Source of the DNA: Lindgomyces ingoldianus
Taxonomy: Eukaryota; Ascomycota; Dothideomycetes; Pleosporales; Lindgomycetaceae
NCBI RefSeq assembly: GCF_010093535.1
Contig: NW_022985224.1
Location: 246,291 to 310,290, forward strand
Length of the DNA stretch: 64,000 nt
Direction: 5' to 3'
Numbering within the stretch: position 1 is the first letter of the stretch; the number at the start of each line of letters is the position of its first letter. The position numbers were made by a program, and so were the translations under genes. A model generated the notes under the pieces. The model did no database searches. It saw nothing but the letters and a program-made list of their open reading frames with translations, and had not been told where the DNA came from. Positions 55,561 to 64,000 of the stretch are shown here, piece after piece.

Positions 55561-58500
55561 GCTTTTATAGCATAACGCCCTGTTTTTTATCTTGTACAGG
55601 CTTAAGTCTGTTAACTAACGCTTTAACTCTAATAATTAGTTAGTTATGCAAAATTAGTTTCTTAAGCATAGAGTTTAGCGCCTTTTTTATATAGGCATCT
55701 GCTAAGTTGTTCTTACTATTAATTTACCTAATTTCTATAATCTTTCTTTTTTTATATAATTTCTAAATTAACATAATATTAATTATAAGCTTCTTTTTAT
55801 TTATTATGCTAAGCTTTATAAGACATTTGTATAGAGATCTTAAATCTGTGCATAGTACAATAGGTGCTAGAGGTATTCTAAGCGTACATGTGATCTAGTT
55901 AATTATTGTGCTTAGTGCAATTACGCAGTTAAATTCTCTTACTATTCTATACAGTTTACTAGCTAGTATAGAGCAGGTAACCTGTTTACACTTAAAGAAG
56001 TTCTAGTATATAATATTACCTATAATTTTAAAGTTATACAAGTTTCTAGTGCGCTACTTTATTTTAAGAATAATAAAAAAGCTAAGCTGTAAACTTAGAT
56101 CTTTATTATTTATAAATAATTTATTAGTAAAGATAAATAACTTTATATAAAAGAGGTTAAGTAGTATGTATAATAATCTTTAATTCTAGTTATTAATTTA
56201 CTATTAGATTTATACATTTAATGCCTTAATATTATTGTGTAACAGTAACACTACTTAAGCTGCAGTAGACAAGTTAAATGCTACCTTAAGTTAGCACACT
56301 AATGTAATATAAGCACCTTGTGTGTGTTATTTAATGTACTTCTGCGCAGCGTCCTCTACATTTAGGTCTACTGTATAGAGGTTCCTAGCTTATCTCTTCT
56401 AAGTTAATAAGATTATAGTGTTATTTTATATAAGCTAAATCTTTCTTTTATTAAATTTTATAAGCTATTTATGTAATAATATTATTTTAAGCTTTATGTA
56501 GAACTTAGCCTTTTATAGCTTTTTTTCTTTATGTTGCGCAAAATTAGTTGTAATAATACTAAAAGTGTTGTCTGTCTGCAGCCTTGTAATTCTAAACATT
56601 GTTATACTTTTATGTATAATTAATAAGTATAGATTATATAAGAAAGTTTCTATATAAAGTTTATCTTTATAGTAGTTGTAATATGTTTTAAACTAATATA
56701 AGCTAAATTCTACTACGCTATATAGTAGCTGCACAACTCTAAATATTATATGTAGAGGAAAACTCTTATAGAGTTCTTTTAGTAGTTATGTAAATAATAT
56801 TTATATAAGTCTATCTATTAACTATATATACACTTAAGTAATATTGTGTAGCTTATAGTGCATATTATACAAAGCTATTAGTAATAGTCTAATAGCTAGA
56901 ATTAGCCTTTAGCTTATTCTTTAAATTATAGAGAACTATGTAAGAATCTTCTTTTTTTTCTTATTTAAATGTTTTATAAAAATAAGTTATAATTTTTTAT
57001 ACAGCTATATTAATTTCCTTTTAATTTTATATATAAAGTAAAGGTTAAAGATTTATCCTTTATAAATAAATAAATTATATGTAAGTACTTTAAAAGTATC
57101 TTTTATAATTAGGCTTTTTATTTTTATATAGTCTAATTCCTTAAATAGTTTCTTAGGTGTTATAATTACACTATCTACACAGAGTTTAATTACTAATGTG
57201 TAGTTATCTTTCTTTTTCTAGGTAAAAAATGTTATATTTTATATGTAATTTTTACATAGTTTTTTACATCCTCTTTTTACAGGTTCTAGCGTTAGTGTTA
57301 GTTCTAGTTTTTATATTAAATTTTTATGTAGTCTCTCTTACCCTCTCTTAACTAGTTATAGCACTAGCGCTAGATCTAGTTTATATAATAAATCTAACAC
57401 TATGTCTTTTACTAGTAAATTATGCAGAGCTAGTTCCTCTATTAACACTAGTTACTTATGTAGGCAACCTCTCTTTTATGCCTGTAGGAGATCCCTTTGT
57501 ACTAGGGCTAGTTTGTCTAGATCTAGCAGTTCTTGCGCAGGTTTATTTTTATCTTTTATACAATAATATAGCATAACTTGTGTGTAGTAGAATCTTACTA
57601 GACTATTCTCTATCTTAATAACAATGTCTAGGGCTTTAATCCTCTTTACTATGTGCAGCTCTGTTTATCTTTTCTTCTCTTGCTATGTCTTTACTTTAAA
57701 ACTAAGTAGAAGACTTAAGACTTTATGCGCTATTAGGCTATTCTAAGTATTAATTATATAGTTAATATTAACTTTTACTTTTTTACTTTAAAGCATCTTT
57801 ATTACCTTTTGTACAGTGTTAGCTTGCGTGATAATGTTAGAAGATAGTGCAAAATTAATATTAATTCTTAGGTACATTCTAAACATAAGTAATGTAGGTA
57901 TAAAACTATTTAGTTTTACTATATTATTAAGGGCTTTAACAGCTATCTATAACACTAACTTATTATTTATACAATTATCTAATTCTGCACAGAGGATGTT
58001 ATACACATGTTGCAATAGTGCATGCGCGCGCTTAATCTTCCCTAGAGCCTAATAGGCCTCTACTAGCATTTGTTAACACGTTGCTTCTATAATCTTTACA
58101 TAATTCTAGAAGTCTTTAGACGCAAAGTTTATACTAGAGTTATGTATAATATAATTAGGTAGGCCTTAGTATATGTTAATCTAACACTTATAAAGCGCAT
58201 TCTAGGTATCTTATGTAGACATTAATTTTAAGAAGGTTGCTGCTTAGAATAATGTATTTATATTAATTACATGTAGTACATCTTAGTTACTAATTTATAT
58301 AACATTAATTACTATTTTATAATTAAAGTATAAATTATTTTTAATTATAAATTTAAATTTTTATAGTGCTAAGTTATGTAGCTAACACATGTAGTAAAAC
58401 TTTTTAATTTTCTTTAGTATAAAGGGATTAACATTGTGTCTAGCGTTCTTAAGCATTATATAAAGCTGTTCTGTATAAAGATAGCTAAATCTTCTGTGCA

Positions 58501-59940
58501 GTTGTTAAAGTTTTTATTTAGTAAAAAAAAACATTAATTTCTTTTTTTATATGTTAAAAAATAGATAACCTTATTTTTATATAACTAAGACAGTATTACT
58601 ATTGCTTTATATAATTACATTTTGCATGTTATTAAAGTACGCACCTATTTAGTCTACGTCTGTAAGAGACAGTAGGAACAGTGTTAGAGTGTCTAGAATA
58701 TAGTATATTATGTTGCTAACTAGATTAGTAATCTATATAGTACTAACTAATTCTATTAATTTTTATTTTTTAAAGCTAATATTCTTCTTACTTAGTGTCT
58801 AGTCTACTTTTATAAAGGGGAATTTTTGCAGGTAGGCTTTAAGTTATAACTTTCTAATAGTAGAAATTCTTACTGCGCTAGTATCTTATAGTTTACTTTA
58901 GTATACTATATAATATTAATTCTTAAAGATAAACTATTCTGCATATTCTTTAGGTTCTAGGCTGTAGATGTCCTTTGCTATTACGCAGTAGAGAAATGCA
59001 GTAGTAGTAAAGTAGTTGTTACAGCCAACAGTCAGACCGTAATAACCCAACTAGCTGTCCCACACAGCCCGAACGATGTCGGATGGAAGACGCTTAGCCC
59101 CGCGCTAAGCAAATCACGTGACAGAACGGATGAGGAATGGCTTCGGCTTTTAGACAAAAGCCTCGCGGAGTGCACCGTCCAATAAGGACTGGAGCATTGC
59201 AGGTAATGCAGGTATTGCAGGTGGTCGCAGGCAATGCATGCAACGCCTGCAACGCATGCAAACGCATGCAAACCTCATGTATATAGTTTCGCTCACGACC
59301 ATAGTTAGAAGGCTGTGATTACTATTAAGTCTATTTACTACACCTCCTATCTAATAGACTAAGAAGCTGTGATACCTTTCTAAAGAGGACACTGCTGCCT
59401 TGTATATCTTGCACTATATATACCTCTATTTCTATCCCTACGGATTAGGTTTACCAGCTCCCCATACAGCCGCTGGGTCAAACCACAAGCCTGCCTACCT
59501 TACCTTCTCCCAACCCATACTCTGCGCGACGAACCGTACACTCGATCAAGCTAAGTCCTTCCCTTTCCGCTAACATACTAATATAGGCCGACGTACTCCC
59601 GAAAATACCATTTCACTAGAGTAAGGATTGTAACAGTAGTTAATAATCTTTTTACTTTTCTTTTTATCTAAATTATTATTATGCAACTTCTTTTTTTTTA
59701 CTCTAGTTTACTTTTAAATTTCTAAATATATATGCTTACTTTCTTACACATTAGTGTCTTATTATAGAATTCTTTATATAAAGAGATGTACTAGTGTTTT
59801 GCATAAAATTAATTTATGTAAAGATAATTTATTAACTAACATTTTTTTTATAATAGATAAAGCATTACTTTAATTATATAAAAAACTATAATTTAAATAA
59901 TTCTCTATTTCCCCTAGAGCTTCTTCTATGTTATTAATAG
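55561..59940 (-). mobile_element. Ty1/copia retrotransposon, minus strand, heavily mutated
   Basis: Reading the minus strand gives a decayed copia polyprotein. At 55873-55662 lies the RNase H end, APIVLCTDLRSLYKCLIKL...NNLADAYIKKALNSML. At about 58140-57820 lies integrase text, VEAYxALGKIKRAHALLQHVYNILCAELDN and AVKALNN with IPTLLMF. The stretch 59940-59650 matches gag/protease DNA of the plus-strand copy (61990-62280). The element is split by the solo LTR at 59017-59635 and lacks most of gag. Stops are substitutions rather than frameshifts where I could read it. It is not functional. Confidence 0.82.
59017..59635. mobile_element. Solo LTR, 619 bp, with GTAGT target duplication
   Basis: Begins TGTTACA and ends TGTAACA, flanked by GTAGT at 59012-59016 and 59636-59640. 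Copia sequence continues on either side, so it inserted into the minus-strand copia element. Its base composition is normal and TCA, TGA, TCG and CGA are frequent. An internal GCATGCAAAC-type short repeat lies at about 59195-59275. No internal genes remain, as expected after LTR-LTR recombination. Confidence 0.88.
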
Positions 59941-59984
59941 CCACGTGTACGTAATAAGCTATATTGCCTATTAGTGTAGTACAT

Positions 59985-60090
59985 GTTTAGGGGTTTATTT
60001 AGAAACGTGTCCGTACGCAGCAGCAGCGTCGCGGCCTGGATACGAGCGATCGCGCACGAGCAGGATCACGTATCTATGTCACATGATGCT
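59985..60090. other. GC-rich unmutated island beside the assembly gap
   Basis: About 105 bp with CG dinucleotides and TCA, TGA and TCG sites, in contrast to DNA on both sides. It may be part of the 5' LTR of the plus-strand copia element hidden by the gap. Confidence 0.45.
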
Positions 60091-60435
60091 NNNNNNNNNN
60101 NNNNNNNNNNNNNNNNNNNNNNNNNNNNNNNNNNNNNNNNNNNNNNNNNNNNNNNNNNNNNNNNNNNNNNNNNNNNNNNNNNNNNNNNNNNNNNNNNNNN
60201 NNNNNNNNNNNNNNNNNNNNNNNNNNNNNNNNNNNNNNNNNNNNNNNNNNNNNNNNNNNNNNNNNNNNNNNNNNNNNNNNNNNNNNNNNNNNNNNNNNNN
60301 NNNNNNNNNNNNNNNNNNNNNNNNNNNNNNNNNNNNNNNNNNNNNNNNNNNNNNNNNNNNNNNNNNNNNNNNNNNNNNNNNNNNNNNNNNNNNNNNNNNN
60401 NNNNNNNNNNNNNNNNNNNNNNNNNNNNNNNNNNN
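60091..60435. other. Assembly gap (345 N)
   Basis: Unresolved bases at the upstream side of the plus-strand copia element, probably caused by repeat sequence. True length unknown. Confidence 0.95.
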
Positions 60436-63400
60436 CATTATACAGCAAGCTCTGCTACTGTACAAAGTAAAGAGGAGATAGTGTAAGGCGCACACTAAAG
60501 CTATTAAAGCTGCACAACCTAGCAGCTAGACAACAGCAGTACCTGCGCAATCTACTAGAAAAGCAATTAACTATACTATTATAATAAAATTCTATTAGTA
60601 ACTAACAACTCTGCGTAATAACAGAAAGAATAAGGAATAATTTTTATTATATAAACAACTTATAAAGGACATAGGGATATTAAAGGCAACACTATAAAAT
60701 AAGACTAGCCTAGAGTACTAAAATAACAAGATTAACATGTTAGAGGCTCTAATAAGCCTGCAGACTTAATTATACACAAGTTGTGTAATTACTAATCTAC
60801 ACATAATAACTTAGAAGGGCGCTACCTTTCTAAGTGCGTACATAGAGAATTTTAAAGAATAGACACTATAAAACTTCTTAGCACTTAGCTGCGCGTTTAA
60901 AAGGGAGCTTATATAAGTGCTAAAGGACAAGAGAATTACACTATAGCTAGGCACTAAAGGTACCTAAGCCTAGAAGCTGTATAATATAGCACAAAGAAAA
61001 GTAATTGCACTAGAAAGGCTTTATACACAACCCTTATTACTATATAAGGCTTTGCACAGAAGCAGACTAAACATAATGCTGCTATTAACACTAAACATAC
61101 TAGCATTACCTGCTCCTACACTTTAGCTAGCACTACACTAATTACTGTACAAACAATACATGCCACCCTACCCAACGCCTGCTCCACACCCTTAATTGTA
61201 CACACCACTGCCTGCAGTAGTGTATGCACCACTAATACCACCTGCACAATCTATACCACATTACAGCCTGTATAAACTTCCACCCTAGAGGGAAACTGCT
61301 AAAGAAAAACTCCTAGCAGATAAGATTATATAATTCTAAAAAGCATAAAAAAAAGACAATAACTACATAAGTTAACTATATAACATCTTTATAAATAAAA
61401 TAAGGATCTTTATTAATTTATGTTAATAGCTAGATATCTAGAAAACTTAGTACACAGACATCTTTCTAGATATCCTAGAAGGCTAGGCAAATATGTACTA
61501 TATGCACAACATAGGCCCTAGACATAACTAAAAGCATTTGTACAACACCTTAAGCAGTTACTTTAACACTAATGTAAACTATAGCTAGTACTAGACAGAC
61601 TAGATAATAATAACTTTTATATAATACTAATAAAAGAACTTTAACAAGAGTTTACATAAAGTTTTTAAAATAATAATTAATAAGCTTACACTTATATAAA
61701 AGGCACTAAGAACAAAATTCTAAAAGGATGTTCTACTGCACACTGCTGTTATACAAGCCTGTTAAGGATAACTAGAACTAGAACATGCTATGTTTACTAT
61801 TAAGCTCTTATATAAAGCCTTATTTAGTAACTTACAGGCATTACTCTAAGTTACTATAGACTAAAGGGTAAACTAATACCTCTAGGAACTACCTAATGCA
61901 TACTACATAGACTACTAATATAACTTTACACAACAAGAGTTTGCACAACAAGAAGAAAGCTTCCCTCTGCGTAGAAAAGAACAATATAAAAGATCTTTAT
62001 TTAGGTTTAGGCTATAATTTAGAGATAACTGTACACAGACAAAGAAGTGCTTTGTCTGCTATAAAGAAAAATATTAGTTATTAAACTACCCTTATAATAA
62101 CTATATGTAAGCAAAGAACTAGTACATTACTTTATATAAAAATTTCTATAATAAGACTTTATTATATAAAGCTATTACCTTATACATCTAAAACTTTAAA
62201 GGTTACCCTAAGAAAAAGAATAATTTGCATAATATAGAGAAAATAAAATAAAAAGGTAAAGATGCTAAGAAAGCTATTAACTACTTTACCTCTACTGCCT
62301 ATCTACACTGTGTAATAAAAGAGGACATCTATAGCATTAAACCTAAAGAATATGCTAAGCAGTTTATCCTTAATAACTAATACTGTATAGTATACTAAGG
62401 TAAACTATAAAACATAGGCGCAGCAAAGATCTTTACTATTAGTAAGTTTTAACTTAAAGCGTACATATAAAAGAACTTATGTATAGAAATTAATTAGACA
62501 CCTAGCTAAATAAATATTAGCTTTAAAAGCTAGACACTAAAGGGATTAATTAGTACTATATAAATCTAGAACTTAATTAGTCTAGTTACATACTACATTT
62601 TAAAGACTTTAACACTATTTCTGCTATTACTAGCAGATGCTAACTAACTTAGGGCATACTTTAATAATGTTTTAAATATTATTATATGTAAAGACAAAAC
62701 TACTATACTTATTATATAAAAATAAAGACACTTTTTTTTTAATATTAGTAAGAAAAAATCTATGTCTTTCTTTACTAAATTAGAACTCTGCCGCCTCTAC
62801 TACTAATTTAGACACCCCTGCATAGAGAGACTCTAGAAGATGCTAACTAGCGCTAGCTATAACATTAATGCTGCAGTGCTAGAAGAGATTAAGAAGTTCT
62901 GCCACCTTTACTAATTATATAACTAGGCCCTATAAAAATTTAAGTTTATAATTAAAGATAACACCTACTTTAACTATAAAGTTATTATTAATGTTATATA
63001 AATTAATAATAAAGATGTTTTACATATTATTAATGCAGACACATTATTTTAGGCTGCTATATTCCTAAAATCTATGTCTGCACAAGATACCTAGGATGCA
63101 CTGTGCAAATGCTAGATTAACACTTATTAAGGACCCCTAGACTACATTATGCATAACTCTAGTATAAACTTTGCTTTAGAGGATTTTTAAGCTTATGCAA
63201 AGATTATAGGAGCTATATGTAGGCAGATGCCTGTAGAAGCACATTAGGCAGTTAGAAAGGTTAAGCGCGCGCATACACCTCTTTAACAAGTATTTAACAT
63301 CCTAAAGACTAAGCTAGGTAACTGTACAGATAATAAGGCTATTCTGTAGATAGTAGTTAAGGCTCTAAACAACACAGCTAGCCTACACAGTCTAGTACCT

Positions 63401-64000
63401 ATGCTGCTAGTCTTTAGGGCATACCTAAGAATTAACCTAAACTCTCTACTATTGCTAGACATTATTGCATAAGTAAGCGCTGTATAAAAGGTAATAAAAA
63501 TACTTTAAAAAGACTATGCAAAAGTAAATATTAATTATGTAATTAACACTTATAATAGCCCTATAACATATAAAGTTCTTAACTTCCCCCTTAGCTTAAA
63601 GATTATAGCATAAAGAGAGAAAAAAGGCTAGACTAGCCTATATAAGATTAAAAGTATTAAAAGAAGAGACATTATTATTAAGAAAAAAAATAGCCTACTA
63701 AAGCTCTAATATACATAAGTTAAACTATACTATAAAGAAAAAGAGAAAGACAACTTACCTGTAATAAATAACTTAGATAAACTAATCCCTGTATAAAAAG
63801 ATCCTTTAAAGAAGAGGAAAAAAAAACAGCTTTATAAGAATATTACAAAGGCAGAACTAGAGCCTACTACAGACTAAGCCCCTTAGAATAGCAATGCCGC
63901 ACTAGTGCAAAGGGAAGATATAGATACTAGAAGAAGTAAAAGGTAAAGGAAACCTGCATAAAGTCTAGACTAGGTATTTCTAACCTAGAAAAAAAAGGAT
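60436..64000 (+). mobile_element. Ty1/copia retrotransposon, plus strand, heavily mutated, runs off the window
   Basis: The decayed gag lies at about 61280-62260. Readable text is LADKII-F-KA-KKDNNYIS-LYNIFINKIRIFINLC, then LDILEGQANMYYMHNIG, and the zinc knuckle KCFVCYKEKY at about 62050. From 62792 a single reading frame carries pre-integrase and integrase text without indels: RHPCIERL, FCHLY, FKFIIKDNTYFNY, EAH-AVRKVKRAHTPL, LGNCTDNKAIL-IVVKALNNTA and LVPMLLVFRAYLRIN (about 63325-63430). Stops are mostly CAG/CAA changed to TAG/TAA. Reverse transcriptase and RNase H must lie beyond the window. It is the same family as the minus-strand copy but in opposite orientation. Confidence 0.85.

Noticed and set aside
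57816..58052. 78-residue plus-strand frame
   Set aside because: It is the complement of minus-strand copia integrase sequence.
59983..60486. Frames spanning the N run
   Set aside because: They consist almost entirely of undefined residues across the assembly gap.

Overview
The window looks like a nuclear contig from a filamentous ascomycete (Pezizomycotina). Genes have short spliceosomal introns of about 46-110 nt with GTRNGN donors. There is a HET-domain gene, an ExgD-type membrane glucanase and a fused WD40-M20 DUG2 gene. About 14 kb at the right end is AT-rich transposon wreckage with a RIP-like mutation pattern. Class-level placement is not possible from sequence reading alone. Two runs of N (14788-15036 and 60091-60435) are assembly gaps.

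Layout, left half. Alanine aminotransferase (886-2464, +) is followed by a long gene-poor stretch and a 915-residue HET-domain gene (4525-7272, +). Next come about 3.3 kb without a recognisable gene, a four-exon polytopic membrane protein of a fungal family of unknown function (10594-12440, +), and a secreted low-complexity protein whose gene is built from tandem exon-intron units encoding TANPGTAG-like repeats (13725-15886, +). Then follow a type II membrane glucan 1,3-beta-glucosidase (17714-20405, -) and NMN adenylyltransferase (21376-22334, -), which is divergent from a 1,889-residue HECT ubiquitin ligase of the UFD4/TRIP12 type (24112-29937, +).

Layout, right half. A CUE plus DUF1771-Smr protein (30776-32517, +) is followed by a decayed short-chain dehydrogenase (34274-35092), an intact nine-exon secreted GMC oxidoreductase (36363-38584, +), repeat fragments, a membrane-associated basic protein (42001-43297, -) and DUG2 (45823-48836, +).

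Repeat region, about 49.85-64 kb. I reconstruct a nest of a full-length pogo/Fot1-like DNA transposon with TIRs and TA target duplication (52691-54556), an inverted partial copy (50341-51130) split by a 342-bp solo LTR, two Ty1/copia elements in opposite orientation, and a second solo LTR of 619 bp inserted in one copia copy. All transposase and integrase frames are destroyed by C-to-T and G-to-A changes. The trinucleotides TCA, TGA, TCG and CGA are essentially missing from the mutated DNA, although ACA, GCA, TCT and TCC are common. This points to a mutational process with a sharp T-C-purine context. I consider it the most interesting signal here.

The core genes (ALT, NMNAT, UFD4, DUG2) are ordinary metabolism and protein turnover and form no evident pathway cluster. 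The accessory part consists of the HET gene, the membrane gene, the repeat protein, the SDR pseudogene, the GMC oxidoreductase and the transposons.
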